From positions 309,251-373,250 of the forward strand of contig JAGFNW010000004.1 of assembly GCA_017592665.1 (NCBI GenBank): a stretch of 64,000 bases of DNA, given 5' to 3'. This stretch comes from Streptosporangiaceae bacterium NEAU-GS5. GTDB taxonomy: Bacteria > Actinomycetota > Actinomycetes > Streptosporangiales > Streptosporangiaceae. Made by a program: the position numbers and the translations under genes. Of this stretch, positions 1 through 12,572 are shown one piece after another. The notes beneath the pieces are model-generated. The model did not search any database, was not told the DNA's origin, and saw only the letters and a list, made by a program, of their open reading frames with translations. Numbering within the stretch: position 1 is the first letter of the stretch; each line of letters opens with the position of its first letter.

Positions 1-266
1 GAGTTGCTCCACGAGGTGTAGCGGTGGACCGAGCGCCAGCGGCGCTCGCGCCGGTCGCGCGGCTCGGGGACCTCCTCGACGAAGCCGAACCGGGCCAGCT
101 GACGCAGGTGGTAGCTGGTCGATCCGGAGCTCTCCCCGAATCTGGCCGCGAGCTCGGTCGCGGTGGCCGGGCCGTCGGTGCGCAGCGCGCCGAGCAGCCG
201 CACCCGGACGGGGTGGGCGACCGCTTTCAAGACCGCTGGATCCGAGATCCGATAGACATCAGCCAT
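1..266 (-). CDS. ArsR-family winged-helix regulator (partial, 3' end outside window)
   Basis: The gene reads leftward off the window edge, so only the first 88 or so residues are visible. The start ATG is at 266. The translation begins MADVYRISDPAVLKAVAHPVR and continues through the ArsR-type helix-turn-helix, including TATELAARFGESSGSTSYHLRQL, split here by wording only, then RFGFVEEVPE and an arginine-rich wing. The AHPVRVRLLGAL segment is typical of this family. A perfect inverted repeat lies just upstream and is a likely autoregulatory operator. No metal-binding cysteines occur in the visible part, so the ligand cannot be inferred. Confidence 0.85.
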   Translation of the reverse strand, partial: MADVYRISDPAVLKAVAHPVRVRLLGALRTDGPATATELAARFGESSGSTSYHLRQLARFGFVEEVPEPRDRRERRWRSVHRYTSWSN

Positions 267-279
267 ACTCCAAAGATAA

Positions 280-303
280 CTTTGCAAACTTTCATTTGCA
301 AAG
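280..303. promoter_or_regulatory. Inverted-repeat operator upstream of the ArsR-family gene
   Basis: CTTTGCAAA (280-288) and TTTGCAAAG (295-303) are perfect 9-bp inverted arms separated by 6 bp. Each half also contains the palindrome TTTGCAAA. The site begins 14 bp upstream of the ArsR start codon and is AT-rich compared with its surroundings. Binding by the ArsR-family protein is inferred from position. Confidence 0.6.
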
Positions 304-427
304 CTTCCTTGGCAATCTGAAAATTTCATCGGACATTTCAGGCAGACGGCTGGTCAGGGGATTGTCGCGACCCCGCATCGTTGACGGCTTTCGAAACCTG
401 CGAGAAACATCGAGACCTAGCCCTGCT

Positions 428-441
428 TGGGAGCGCTCCCA
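428..441. promoter_or_regulatory. CelR/CebR-type operator TGGGAGCGCTCCCA
   Basis: This perfect 14-bp palindrome matches the operator known for CelR of Thermobifida fusca and CebR-type LacI-family repressors that control cellulase genes in response to cellobiose. It lies 46 bp upstream of the cellulase start codon. It argues against any start codon upstream of 487. Confidence 0.85.
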
Positions 442-486
442 CCCCTGCCTCGCACCCAGCTCCACTGCCCCGTGCAAAGGACTCCC

Positions 487-3021
487 GTGAGACGACGACC
501 ATTCAGCATTCTCGCCGCCACCGCACTGGTGATGGCCTGCCTGGCCCCCACAGCGGCCGGCGCGGAAGGGCCGGAACAGATCGGCAACGGCACCTTCGAC
601 ACCACCGACGCCCCCTGGTGGCACACCGGCAACCTGACCGTCACCATCGACAACGGGCAGCTGTGCGCCGACGTCCCCGGCGGCACGGTCAACCCGTGGG
701 ACGCGATCATCGGGTACGACAACGTGCCGCTGCTCAACGGCGAGACGTACGCCTACAGCTTCTTCGCCACGGCCACGCCGGGACGGGTGATCACGGCGCT
801 GGTCCAGCTGCCGATCGACCCCTTCACCCAGTATCTGTCGGCCCACCCCGACCTCAGCGTCTCGGGCAACACCTACAACTACACCTTTACCTCCCCGGTC
901 GACCTGCCCACCGGCCAGGTGGCCTTCCAGATCGGCGGCAGCGCCACGCCGTGGCGGTTCTGCGTCGACAACGTCTCGCTCAAGGGCGGCGCCGAGCCCG
1001 TCGTCTACAAGCCGGACACCGGGCCGCGCGTGCGCGTCAACCAGGTCGCGTACCTGCCGAAGGGCCCGAAGGGCGCGACCCTGGTCACCGACGCGACCAG
1101 CCCGCTCCCCTGGCAGCTCAAGCGCGCCAACGGCACGGTCGCCAAGTCCGGCACGACCACCCCGCGTGGCGTGAACGCGACCTCCGGGCAGAACGTCCAC
1201 TCCATCGACTTCAGCTCGTTCACCACGGCCGGGCAGGGTTACACGCTGGTCGCCGACGGTGAGACCAGCCGGCCGTTCGACATCGACGCCGCCGCCTACC
1301 AGACGCTCGCCGCGGACGCGCTGAAGTTCTTCTACACGCAGCGCAGCGGCATCGCGATCTCCGACGCGCTGCGCCCCGGCTACGCCCGCCCGGCCGGCCA
1401 CATCGGCGTCGCCCCCAACCAGGGCGACACCAGCGTCCCCTGCCAGGCCGGCGTCTGCGACTACCGGCTCGACGTGTCAGGCGGCTGGTACGACGCCGGC
1501 GACCACGGCAAGTACGTGGTGAACGGCGGCATCTCGGTGGCCCAGGTCATGGGCACGTTCGAGCGCACGAAGAACGCGGTCACCTCGGCCGCCACGCCCA
1601 ACCTCGTCATCCCGGAGAGCGGCAACGCCGTGCCGGACATCCTCGACGAGGCCCGCTTTGAGCAGGAGTTCCTGCTCAAGATGCAGCGCCCGGACGGCAT
1701 GGTCCACCACAAGATCCACGACCAGAACTGGACCGGCCTGCCGCTGCTGCCCAACATCGACCCGCAGCCGCGTGAGCTGCACCCGGTCTCGACGGCCGCG
1801 ACGCTGAACCTCGCCGCCGCCGCCGCTCAGGCGGCCCGCGTGTACGCCCCGTACGACGCGGCCTTCGCGGCCAAGAACCTGGCCGCCGCGCGCAAGGCGT
1901 GGGCCGCGGCCAAGGCCAACCCCGCCATCTACGCCTCGGTGACCGACGGCAACGGCGGCGGCACGTACGACGACACCAACGTGACCGACGAGTTCTACTG
2001 GGCGGCGGCCGAGTTGTACATCACCACCGGCGAGAAGGAGTTCAAGGACTTCGTGACCTCCTCGCCGCTGAACACGGCCGACATCTTCACCGACCACGGG
2101 TTCAGCTGGCAGTCCGTGGCCCCGCTCGGCCGGATCGACCTCGCGACCGTGCCCAACAACCTGCCCGGGCGGGCCGCCGTCCGCCAGTCGGTGGTCGCGG
2201 GCGCCGACAAGTACCTGGCCATCGCCAACGGCAACGCCTACGGCTCGCCGTACGACCCGGACTCCTATGACTGGGGCTCCGACAGCCAGGTGGCCAACAA
2301 CATCAACGTGATCGGCGCGGCGTACGACGTCTCGGGCGACCTGAAGTATCGCAACGCGGCCCTCCAGGGGGTCGACTACCTGCTCGGCCGGAACGCGCTC
2401 AACATGTCGTACATCACCGGCTACGGCGAGGCGAACGCGCACAACGAGCACAGCCGCTGGTACGCGCACTCGCTCGACGCCGCCCTGCCCAACCCGCCGC
2501 ACGGCACCTTGTCCGGCGGCCCGAACTCCGGCATCCAGGACCCGGTGGCGCAGGCCAACCTGATGGGCTGCAAGCCCCAGTTCTGCTACATCGACGACGT
2601 CGGCTCCTACGCCACCAACGAGGAGGCCATCAACTGGAACTCGGCGCTGTCGTGGACCACGGGCTTCATCGCCGGCCAGGGTGACGGCACGGCGCCGAAG
2701 CCGGGCAACTGCAAGGTCACGTACGCGGTCCCGGTCTCGGTCCCGCAGGGCTTCGCCGGTGTCGCCACGATCAAGAACACCGGGTCGAAGGCCATCGACG
2801 GCTGGGCGCTGACCTGGTCGTTCCTCGGCGGCCAGAAGGTCACGCAGATCTCCAACGCGGCGCTGTCCCAGTCGGGCGCGACCGTGACCGCCAAGAACAT
2901 GTCATTCAACAAGCGGATCAACCCCGGCAAGTCGGTGACGATCGCCTTCATCGGCAAGAACGCCCCCGGGGCCAACCCCGTGCCCGACCTGTTCACCCTG
3001 AACGGCCTGGCCTGTGCGTAG
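487..3021 (+). CDS. Secreted GH9 cellulase, CBM4-Ig-GH9-CBM2
   Basis: An 844-aa secreted endo- or processive beta-1,4-glucanase. The GTG start at 487 follows the ribosome site AAAGGA (476-481) and begins a Sec signal peptide of about 27 residues ([20 protein letters not shown]). Domains in order: a CBM4-like module (about 30-165), a CelD-type Ig-like module (about 180-265, [10 protein letters not shown]), the GH9 catalytic domain (about 270-730) and a C-terminal CBM2 (about 742-844, starting at CKVTYAVPV and ending in Cys). GH9 signatures include [13 protein letters not shown] with the base aspartates near 335-338, and NEEAINWNS near 711-719 with the catalytic acid Glu. The order resembles T. 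fusca Cel9B but without an Fn3 module. The upstream CelR-type operator predicts cellobiose induction. Confidence 0.93.
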   Translation: MRRRPFSILAATALVMACLAPTAAGAEGPEQIGNGTFDTTDAPWWHTGNLTVTIDNGQLCADVPGGTVNPWDAIIGYDNVPLLNGETYAYSFFATATPGRVITALVQLPIDPFTQYLSAHPDLSVSGNTYNYTFTSPVDLPTGQVAFQIGGSATPWRFCVDNVSLKGGAEPVVYKPDTGPRVRVNQVAYLPKGPKGATLVTDATSPLPWQLKRANGTVAKSGTTTPRGVNATSGQNVHSIDFSSFTTAGQGYTLVADGETSRPFDIDAAAYQTLAADALKFFYTQRSGIAISDALRPGYARPAGHIGVAPNQGDTSVPCQAGVCDYRLDVSGGWYDAGDHGKYVVNGGISVAQVMGTFERTKNAVTSAATPNLVIPESGNAVPDILDEARFEQEFLLKMQRPDGMVHHKIHDQNWTGLPLLPNIDPQPRELHPVSTAATLNLAAAAAQAARVYAPYDAAFAAKNLAAARKAWAAAKANPAIYASVTDGNGGGTYDDTNVTDEFYWAAAELYITTGEKEFKDFVTSSPLNTADIFTDHGFSWQSVAPLGRIDLATVPNNLPGRAAVRQSVVAGADKYLAIANGNAYGSPYDPDSYDWGSDSQVANNINVIGAAYDVSGDLKYRNAALQGVDYLLGRNALNMSYITGYGEANAHNEHSRWYAHSLDAALPNPPHGTLSGGPNSGIQDPVAQANLMGCKPQFCYIDDVGSYATNEEAINWNSALSWTTGFIAGQGDGTAPKPGNCKVTYAVPVSVPQGFAGVATIKNTGSKAIDGWALTWSFLGGQKVTQISNAALSQSGATVTAKNMSFNKRINPGKSVTIAFIGKNAPGANPVPDLFTLNGLACA

Positions 3022-3037
3022 GTCCTAAGCTGAGGGT

Positions 3038-3682
3038 GTGATCGAAGAGATATACGTGAGTCCGGCCGTGACGACGTTGCGGCCGGACTTCGCGGTTCTG
3101 GTCATCGAGGCGCGCGGGCTGCGCAACGGGCCGTCGGACGACCGCTCACGCGAGTGGCTGGCCGACGCCGCGATCAAGGCCGTGGCGGTCGACGATCCCA
3201 AGGTCGACGCCTGGCGGCAGGCCTACCGCGAGTTCGGCGCCAAGCCGCAGCGGACCCGGCCGTCGGTCGACGCGCTGGTCCGCCGTATGCCGCTGCCCGA
3301 GATCAATCTCGTCGTCGACGCCTACAACGCCGTCTCCGTACGGCACGGCCTGCCGATCGGCGGCGAGGATCTGACCCGATATCAGGGCACGGCCCGGCTG
3401 GTCCGCGCGGACGGCGACGAGGCCTCCGAAGAGGCGCTCGGCACGCCGGAGCCGGGCGAGGTGGTGTGGCGTGACGATCTCGGTGTGACCTGCCGCCGAT
3501 GGAACTGGCGTCAGGTCGTCCGGACCCGCATCACTGAGGAGACGACAGATGCCCTGTTCCTCCTCGAACGCCTGGAACCGCTGGAAATGACGGAGCTCAC
3601 GGCGGCCGGTGACGATCTCATCGAACTACTCGCGAGCACCAGCCCAGATCTGACAGCTCACCGACGGGTCATAGTCACCTGA
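3038..3682 (+). CDS. B3/B4 domain protein (tRNA-synthetase editing-domain homologue)
   Basis: A 214-aa cytoplasmic protein with a GTG start at 3038. Residues about 40-190 resemble the B3/B4 domain of the phenylalanyl-tRNA synthetase beta chain, seen in AWRQAYREFGAKPQRTRPSVD and INLVVDAYNAVSVRHGLPIGG, quoted here as separate motifs. Stand-alone B3/4 proteins are widespread in bacteria. A role in binding or deacylating mischarged tRNA is usually suggested but not established. It lies 16 bp after the cellulase gene without a strong terminator between, yet is probably functionally unrelated. Confidence 0.8.
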   Translation: MIEEIYVSPAVTTLRPDFAVLVIEARGLRNGPSDDRSREWLADAAIKAVAVDDPKVDAWRQAYREFGAKPQRTRPSVDALVRRMPLPEINLVVDAYNAVSVRHGLPIGGEDLTRYQGTARLVRADGDEASEEALGTPEPGEVVWRDDLGVTCRRWNWRQVVRTRITEETTDALFLLERLEPLEMTELTAAGDDLIELLASTSPDLTAHRRVIVT

Positions 3683-3838
3683 CCCCCCGGTAGGACTAGG
3701 TGACGTGACCAGTTCCTACTGACCTGGAAGGATCAGGCATGGACCCACTCGCTGGCGGGCACACCCTACTGTTTCTGGCGAGTAGCCTTGGACAGGTTCT
3801 CTATCAACGCCGATCTGCGGAAGAGGGCGATTTCCGCC

Positions 3839-7498
<3,660 letters not shown>

Positions 7499-7643
7499 CC
7501 CCCACCCCCGGGGGGCGTGATCTTGCAGGGATTCCCAACCCCCAGCCCAGCGCGTTCGTGATCATGCACTCGCGCCGAGTGCAAGATCACGAACCCGCTC
7601 ACCAGCACAACGAGAAAATCTGCAAGATCACGCCGGGGTGGGG
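7499..7643. repeat. Nested palindromic intergenic repeat built on GTGATCTTGCA
   Basis: Three or four copies of the word GTGATC(T/A)TGCA occur in alternating orientation. The inner hairpin has 19-bp arms (7554-7572 and 7576-7594) with one mismatch and a 3-nt loop. The outer arms (about 7499-7528 and 7620-7643) pair over about 24 bp and bring a C-rich run against a G-rich run. The structure sits directly after the kgd stop codon, so it may also act as a terminator. The arrangement resembles REP-type dispersed repeats. Confidence 0.7.
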
Positions 7644-7649
7644 AGAGGG

Positions 7650-7826
7650 ATGTATTTCACGGATCGTGGGATTGAGGAGTTGGTCGAGCGCAGGGGGGAG
7701 GAGGAGGTCTCGATCGGGTGGCTGGGGGCGCGGTTGCGGGAGTTCGTGGATCTCAATCCTGAGTTCGAGACTCCCGTGGAGCGGCTGGCGACCTGGCTGG
7801 CGCGGCTCGACGATGAAGATGAGTAA
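7650..7826 (+). CDS. Small conserved actinobacterial protein, DUF6104-like
   Basis: A 58-aa acidic protein, MYFTDRGIEELVERRGEEEV followed by WLGARLREFVDLNPEF and ending PVERLATWLARLDDEDE. It strongly resembles the small DUF6104 proteins found next to kgd-type genes in streptomycetes, as I remember that family. The ATG at 7650 follows GGGGAGAGGG. No function is known and no cysteines or membrane segments are present. Confidence 0.8.
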   Translation: MYFTDRGIEELVERRGEEEVSIGWLGARLREFVDLNPEFETPVERLATWLARLDDEDE

Positions 7827-7835
7827 GCGAACAAG

Positions 7836-7880
7836 ACGCGATACATCTTGACTTTTCCCCAACGCGACATATCGTGTTTC
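7836..7880 (+). promoter_or_regulatory. Promoter with PadR-type operator for the DUF4097-padR operon
   Basis: A -35-like TTGACT (7848-7853) and a -10-like TATCGT (7870-7875) are 16 bp apart. They are flanked by the related words CGCGATACATC and CGCGACATATCG, which form an imperfect inverted repeat around the promoter. PadR regulators of DUF4097 operons often control themselves through such ATA-containing palindromes, so autoregulation is likely. Confidence 0.55.
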
Positions 7881-7896
7881 TCAAAGGAGGAGCATC

Positions 7897-8691
7897 ATGC
7901 CGCGTTGGACTATCGACAGACCTGACCAGCTGAAGTTCGGCAAGGTGACCGCGTTGAGCGTGCGCATCGTGGCCGGCCGGCTCGCCGTGCTGGCGAGCGA
8001 GGGGCCGCCGACGCTCGAGGTGACCGAAATCGGCCCCACGCCGCTGATCGTGGATCATGACGAGGACGGCACGCTCACCGTCGCCTACCAAGACTTGACG
8101 TGGGACGGGATTCTCGGCTGGCTGCGCCCCGGGAGCCGTTCGACGACGCTCACGTTGACCGTGCCGAAGGATTGCCCGGTCCAGGCCGGGGTGATCTCGG
8201 CGGACGCGGTGGTGGCCGGATTCGAGAACCGGACGAACGTCCGCAGCGTCTCCGGCGAGATCGTGCTCGACGGCGTGAGCGGCGACATCCACGCCGACAC
8301 CGTCTCAGGCTCGGTCGAGAGCCGCGGGCTGACCGGCGACCTTGCGTTCAAGAGCGTCTCCGGCGAGCTGACGGTGGCCGACGGCGTGCCCCACCGGCTC
8401 CGCGGCAACACCGTGTCCGGGCGGATCACCGCCGACCTCTCCCTCGCGCCGACCGCGCATGTCACGCTGAACAGCGTGTCGGGATCGATCGTGGTGCGGC
8501 TGCCGCACTCGGCCGACGCGGACGTCACGCTCCGCTCGACGGCCGGGTCGCTCGACTCGGCGTTCCCCGAGCTGACCAAGAACGGCTCCCCTGGATCGAA
8601 GACCGTGTCCGGCCGCCTCGGCGGCGGGATGGCGTCCGTCTCCGCCACTTCGGTGTCCGGGGATGTCACTGTGCTCAAGAAGGAAATCTGA
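7897..8691 (+). CDS. DUF4097-type beta-strand repeat protein
   Basis: A 264-aa protein preceded by the strong ribosome site AAAGGAGGAG. After an N-terminal PRWTIDRPDQLKFGKVT segment it consists of repeated short beta-strand units of the type VRSVSGEIVLDGVSGDIH, VSGSVESRGLTGD and VSGRITADLS. These predict a right-handed beta-solenoid, the DUF4097/adhesin-like fold. No signal peptide or membrane helix is visible. It is translationally coupled to the downstream padR gene (ATGA overlap), a common pairing, so it is probably a membrane-stress or surface-associated partner of that regulator. Its biochemical role is unknown. Confidence 0.85.
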   Translation: MPRWTIDRPDQLKFGKVTALSVRIVAGRLAVLASEGPPTLEVTEIGPTPLIVDHDEDGTLTVAYQDLTWDGILGWLRPGSRSTTLTLTVPKDCPVQAGVISADAVVAGFENRTNVRSVSGEIVLDGVSGDIHADTVSGSVESRGLTGDLAFKSVSGELTVADGVPHRLRGNTVSGRITADLSLAPTAHVTLNSVSGSIVVRLPHSADADVTLRSTAGSLDSAFPELTKNGSPGSKTVSGRLGGGMASVSATSVSGDVTVLKKEI

Positions 8692-9485
8692 TGATGGCGG
8701 TATTCGGGCATGGGCGGCTCCGGCTCTACCTGCTGCGGCTGCTCGAAGAGAGTCCGCGCCACGGCTATGAGGTGATCCGGCTGCTACAGGATCGCTTCCT
8801 CGGCGTGTATTCACCCTCGCCCGGCACGATCTACCCGCGCCTGGCCAGGCTCGAGGAAGAGGGTCTGGTCACGCACGAGGTGGTGGAGGGCAAGAAGGTC
8901 TTCTCCCTGACCGACCGCGGCCGCGAGGAGCTGACGGCCCGGGTCGACGAGCTGGCCGAGCTGGAGCAGGAGATCACCGCGTCGGTGCAGGACATCGCGC
9001 GCGAGGTCAAGGAGGACGTCCGCCAGACGGTCCGCTCGCTGCGCCAGGAGCTCACCCAGATGGCCCGTACGGTCAACCGGGAGGCACGCCAGGAAGGCCG
9101 CGAAGCCCGTCAGGACGGCCGCGAGACCTGGCGCGAGCAGAAGGACGAGTGGCGCCGCCAGAAGCACCAGGCCAACGAGGAGTGGCGGGAGCAGAAGCAG
9201 GAGTGGCGCCGCCACAAGCAGCAGCTGCGTGAGGACGCCGAGCGCTGGAAGCGCGAGTGGCGCCGGATCTGGGAGGAGACCTGGTCGCTGACCGGCCTCC
9301 CCGGCGGGCCCGAGCGCACGTCGGTGGCCAACGCGGCCGAGCTCGGCCGCGTCTTGGCCGACTTCGTCTCCGAGATCCGCGACGACGTGACGCGGTCGCG
9401 CATCACCGAGGCGGCGATCGCCGACTGCCGGACCATCCTCGACGAGACCGCGGCCCAGATCCGCGACCGTCTCGGCCGCCCCTGA
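8691..9485 (+). CDS. PadR-family regulator with long C-terminal coiled coil
   Basis: 264 aa. The start ATG at 8691 overlaps the stop of the DUF4097 gene. The N-terminal PadR winged helix (about 1-85) contains LYLLRLLEESPRHGYEVIRL and SPSPGTIYPRLARLEEEGLV. After it comes a charged helical region (about 90-195) with heptad-like REARQ, WREQK and EWRRQK repeats that predict a coiled coil, then a short C-terminal helical domain. The tail is longer than the usual PadR dimerisation domain. It probably represses its own operon. Confidence 0.88.
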   Translation: MMAVFGHGRLRLYLLRLLEESPRHGYEVIRLLQDRFLGVYSPSPGTIYPRLARLEEEGLVTHEVVEGKKVFSLTDRGREELTARVDELAELEQEITASVQDIAREVKEDVRQTVRSLRQELTQMARTVNREARQEGREARQDGRETWREQKDEWRRQKHQANEEWREQKQEWRRHKQQLREDAERWKREWRRIWEETWSLTGLPGGPERTSVANAAELGRVLADFVSEIRDDVTRSRITEAAIADCRTILDETAAQIRDRLGRP

Positions 9486-9530
9486 TCCGCCGTGTACGGC
9501 CTGCGCAACCCCTTCCTGGCGGGAGGCTGG

Positions 9531-10358
9531 TCAGGCGGCCCGGGCGGCGCGCCTGGCCTGGTATGCGACGGGCAGGTAGCGCAGCCGCTCGGGCAGGCGC
9601 GGGACGAGGGCCGCGACCGCGCGCCCGAACCGCCGCAGCCGGCGCTCGTCCCGGTCGGTCCACTCCAGCTCCAGCCGATCGCGTACGGCCGGGGGCAGCG
9701 TGCCCACGGTCACGAACCAGTTCAGCCGGTTGGCGCCGAGCGCGTGGGTGCCCCACAGCCGCCGAAGCGGCGCGGGCAGCTGCGGCGGGGCGCCCGTGAT
9801 CCGCGCCGTTTCGAGCACGTCGTGCGCAGTGGAGTGGTTCTCCAGTTTGTCCGCGACCATCTGGTCGAAGTAGCGCCAGTAGTCGTCGACGGTGGGCGGG
9901 ATCATGCGGGCTGGGACTTGGAGGACACCACCGAGCTGGTGCATCTCGCCGTACATCCGGCTTTCCTCGGCGTCGCTGAGCGGCGTGCCGAAGTAGCGCG
10001 ACATCGTGACGCCGCGCTCGAACGCCGATAGGAACACCCAGGCGTACGGCTCGGCGCTCAGGGCGTGATAGCGGCGGCCCTGGTCGTCGACGCCCTGGAT
10101 GTCCTTGTGCAGCTCGCGAAGGCGCCGCCCCTCCTCGACGGCCTCGGCCCCCCCGTACACCCAGAGCTGGAGGGAGTTGAGCGAGCGGGTGAGGCGGCCC
10201 CACGGGTCGGACCTGTAGATGGACTGCTGCCCGACGGCCGCGCCGATCTGGGGGTGCATGACCTGCATGACCAGGGCGCCGCCGAGGACGAACAGCAGGC
10301 GGCAGTCGCCCATGCCATCCCACAGCATCGATCCCGGTCCCAAAGGCTCAGGCTCCAT
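9531..10358 (-). CDS. MpaB-type (DUF2236) oxygenase-like protein
   Basis: 275 aa, start ATG at 10358. It contains the conserved core of the ER-bound oxygenase MpaB/latex-clearing-protein-like family, including VMQVMHPQIGAAVGQ, RYHALSAEPYAWVFLSAFE and LGANRLNWFVTVGTLPP. The family includes heme proteins and many uncharacterised actinobacterial members. The substrate cannot be inferred. It converges with padR and is transcribed in the same direction as the neighbouring dehydrogenase gene, from a promoter overlapping that gene's 3' end. Confidence 0.82.
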   Translation of the reverse strand: MEPEPLGPGSMLWDGMGDCRLLFVLGGALVMQVMHPQIGAAVGQQSIYRSDPWGRLTRSLNSLQLWVYGGAEAVEEGRRLRELHKDIQGVDDQGRRYHALSAEPYAWVFLSAFERGVTMSRYFGTPLSDAEESRMYGEMHQLGGVLQVPARMIPPTVDDYWRYFDQMVADKLENHSTAHDVLETARITGAPPQLPAPLRRLWGTHALGANRLNWFVTVGTLPPAVRDRLELEWTDRDERRLRRFGRAVAALVPRLPERLRYLPVAYQARRAARAA

Positions 10359-10377
10359 ACTTCAGTTGTAGCACACT

Positions 10378-10393
10378 AAGTAAGTCGTTACTT
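10378..10393. promoter_or_regulatory. Palindrome AAGTAA-N4-TTACTT upstream of the MpaB-like gene
   Basis: A perfect 6-bp inverted repeat separated by GTCG lies 20 bp upstream of the minus-strand start and overlaps the 3' end of the next gene. It resembles operators of TetR- or MarR-type repressors. No candidate regulator is adjacent other than the PadR. Confidence 0.45.
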
Positions 10394-11356
10394 ATCCCGG
10401 GTGAAGACGATTTTTCCGAAAATGTCGCCTTCGTGCAGCGCGGCGAAGCCCTCCTCGGCCCGCGACAGCGGCAGGACGCGGTCGATCGCGGGACGGACGC
10501 CGGTCTGCTCAAGGAAGACGGCCAGCCGGGCCAGCTGATCGCGCGTGCCCATGGTCGAGCCGATGATCTGCTTCTGCAGGAAGAACACCTGGGCGAGCTG
10601 GGTGGGCGCGACCATCCCGCTGGTCGCGCCGCAGATCACGACCCGGCCGCCGGGCCGGAGCGCGCTGATCGAATGATCCCAGGTGGCCGCGCCGACGCTC
10701 TCCATCACCGCGTCCACGCGCTCGGGCAGCCGTGCTCCCGGCTCGAACGCGCGGTCGGCGCCCATCTCCAGGGCCTTGGCCCGCTTGGCCTCCGACCGGC
10801 TGGTGACCCATATCCGGTATCCGGCCGCGTGGCCGAGCCGTACCAGCGCGGTGGACACGCCGCCGCCGGCGCCCTGCACGAGCACGGTCGAGCCGGGCTC
10901 GAGACCGGCCTTGTCGAACAGCATGCGATAGGCGGTGAGCCAGGACGTCGGCAGGCAGGCCGCCTCTTCGAAGGTGAGCGCGGCGGGCTTGGGCACGAGG
11001 TTGCGCGCGGGGACCGCGACCTGGTCGGCGAACGTCCCGTCGTGCACTTCGGACAGCAGCGACCGACGCGGGTCGAGCGTCTCGTCGCCGTGTGTCGGCG
11101 TGCCGATGACCGAGTGGACGATCACCTCGTTGCCGTCCGCGTCGACTCCGGCGGCGTCGCAGCCGAGCACGATGGGCAGCCGATCCTGGCTGATCCCGAC
11201 GCCTTTGAGCGTCCACAGGTCGTGGTGGTTGAGCGCGGCGGCCCGTACGTCGACCACGGCCCACCCGTCGGGCGCGACCGGATCGGGGCGCTCCCCGAGC
11301 GTCAGGCCCTTCAGCGGATTGTCGGCGTCGGTCTGCGTGGCAGTCACTGCGAACAT
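10388..11356 (-). CDS. MDR-superfamily zinc-type alcohol dehydrogenase / quinone oxidoreductase
   Basis: 322 aa, starting MFAVTATQTDADNPLKGLTL at 11356. The N-terminal GroES-like domain has ALNHHDLWTLKGVG and LPIVLGCDAAGV. The Rossmann domain carries the nucleotide loop VLVQGAGGGVSTALVRLGHA. The four-cysteine structural zinc lobe of classical alcohol dehydrogenases is absent, which favours a zinc-independent quinone-oxidoreductase-like enzyme. The substrate is unknown. Confidence 0.85.
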   Translation of the reverse strand: MFAVTATQTDADNPLKGLTLGERPDPVAPDGWAVVDVRAAALNHHDLWTLKGVGISQDRLPIVLGCDAAGVDADGNEVIVHSVIGTPTHGDETLDPRRSLLSEVHDGTFADQVAVPARNLVPKPAALTFEEAACLPTSWLTAYRMLFDKAGLEPGSTVLVQGAGGGVSTALVRLGHAAGYRIWVTSRSEAKRAKALEMGADRAFEPGARLPERVDAVMESVGAATWDHSISALRPGGRVVICGATSGMVAPTQLAQVFFLQKQIIGSTMGTRDQLARLAVFLEQTGVRPAIDRVLPLSRAEEGFAALHEGDIFGKIVFTRDK

Positions 11357-11382
11357 GCCCCGCACATTACTTCGGGCCGCTT

Positions 11383-12273
11383 TCAGGACTGGACGCGGAC
11401 CGTGTCCAGGACGTGGTGGACCAGGTCGGAGGGGCCGCCGACGGCGATGTAGACGTCCTTGCTCGCGCAACCGCCGGCGAAGTCCTCCGGCTGCTGCACC
11501 ACGACGTCGGGAAGCGGCATGTCCTTGCGGCAGTCGACGGTGTGCACGAGGACCACGATCGGATCGCCGGCGCCGCCGAACCACAGCTGCGGCGAGAGCA
11601 TGAGGCCGCCCATGACGGCACCGGGGCTGCCGAGCTGGATGGGCGGGTCGGCCGTCAGCACGAGGTAGCCGTCGGAAGTGACCTTGCCGTGCAGGGCGCG
11701 GGCCACGGCCAGCCGCTCCTCGAAGTTCATCTGAAGCTCGCCGTCGGGCATGGCGATCCGCCAGTGCTTGAACGCGAACAACAGCAGCGGATCCTGAAGG
11801 GTTCCGACCGCGCGCGGCAGGCCCGGCCAGAGCGAGACGTTGGGCGTGAGATCGCGGATCCTCGGGCCGCCGGTCGCCACCTCGGCCTCGCCGCCCGCGG
11901 GCGCGTAGAAGACGCGCAGCCGGGTGCCGATGGTCGCCAGCATGTACGGCCGGACGCCGAGGCGCGCCAACCCGACATCGGACGGATAGGTGACCGTGGC
12001 GGCGAAACCGTCGGGGAAGGTCACCTTGACGGATTTGACCGCGCCACCCGTCTCCTTGGGGAAGAGCTTGTTCTCCTGGGCGGGCGACAGCGTCGGCCTG
12101 GCCGCGAGCGCCGACGATGGAGACGCGGAGGCGGAAGGCGGCGTGGGCGGCAGCCCCCGCCCACGGCTGAGGATGATGCCCGCGAGGGGCACCACGACCA
12201 ACCCGGACAGCACCGCCAGCGCGACCCAGCGGCGCCGCCGCGGCCCGTGGTCGATGACGTCGTATCCAGCCAT
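11383..12273 (-). CDS. Membrane-anchored hypothetical protein
   Basis: 296 aa from the ATG at 12273. A short basic cytoplasmic segment (GPRRRR) precedes one transmembrane helix (about 18-36, WVALAVLSGLVVVPLAGIIL). A Pro/Ser-rich linker and an extracellular domain of about 220 residues follow. I do not recognise the domain. It has two cysteines near the C-terminus (VDCRKDM and GGCASKD) that could form a disulfide. An in-frame upstream extension would lengthen the cytoplasmic part but lacks a good ribosome site. Confidence 0.7.
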   Translation of the reverse strand: MAGYDVIDHGPRRRRWVALAVLSGLVVVPLAGIILSRGRGLPPTPPSASASPSSALAARPTLSPAQENKLFPKETGGAVKSVKVTFPDGFAATVTYPSDVGLARLGVRPYMLATIGTRLRVFYAPAGGEAEVATGGPRIRDLTPNVSLWPGLPRAVGTLQDPLLLFAFKHWRIAMPDGELQMNFEERLAVARALHGKVTSDGYLVLTADPPIQLGSPGAVMGGLMLSPQLWFGGAGDPIVVLVHTVDCRKDMPLPDVVVQQPEDFAGGCASKDVYIAVGGPSDLVHHVLDTVRVQS

Positions 12274-12418
12274 CGCCGTTCCCGTTCCCTTCCGCGACAA
12301 GTTGACCGGAAGGCCGGGCCGAACGCAACGGTTGTCACGAGATCGCGACATTGAACGCGCCAGTGCGCTCATTTAACAAATGCCACTCCGATCCCACGCC
12401 ACCTGCGAGAACGCATTA

Positions 12419-12476
12419 ATAACCAGCAGTTATGAATAACAGATCGACGACGAAGGATTAGCCGCTGGTTATAACC
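12419..12476. promoter_or_regulatory. AT-rich operator region upstream of protease paralogue 1
   Basis: ATAACCAGC (12419-12427) and GCTGGTTAT (12464-12472) are perfect 9-bp inverted arms 36 bp apart. The right arm overlaps a second perfect palindrome, GGTTATAACC (12467-12476). The 12274-12572 interval is otherwise empty and includes a hairpin GGGGCG/CGCCCC (near 12532-12554) before the ribosome site. Two linked palindromes suggest binding of a dimeric regulator. Confidence 0.5.
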
Positions 12477-12572
12477 GCGGATAACGACCCGATTTCGCGA
12501 TTAACGTGCGATGCGTTTCACCCGGGCACTGGGGCGCACCAACATCTCGCCCCGCATGGGAAAGGAGTTCCA

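Noticed and set aside
3686..3716. Imperfect inverted repeat TAGGACT...AGTTCCTA before kgd
   Set aside because: The arms need a one-base gap and are short; not distinguishable from chance.
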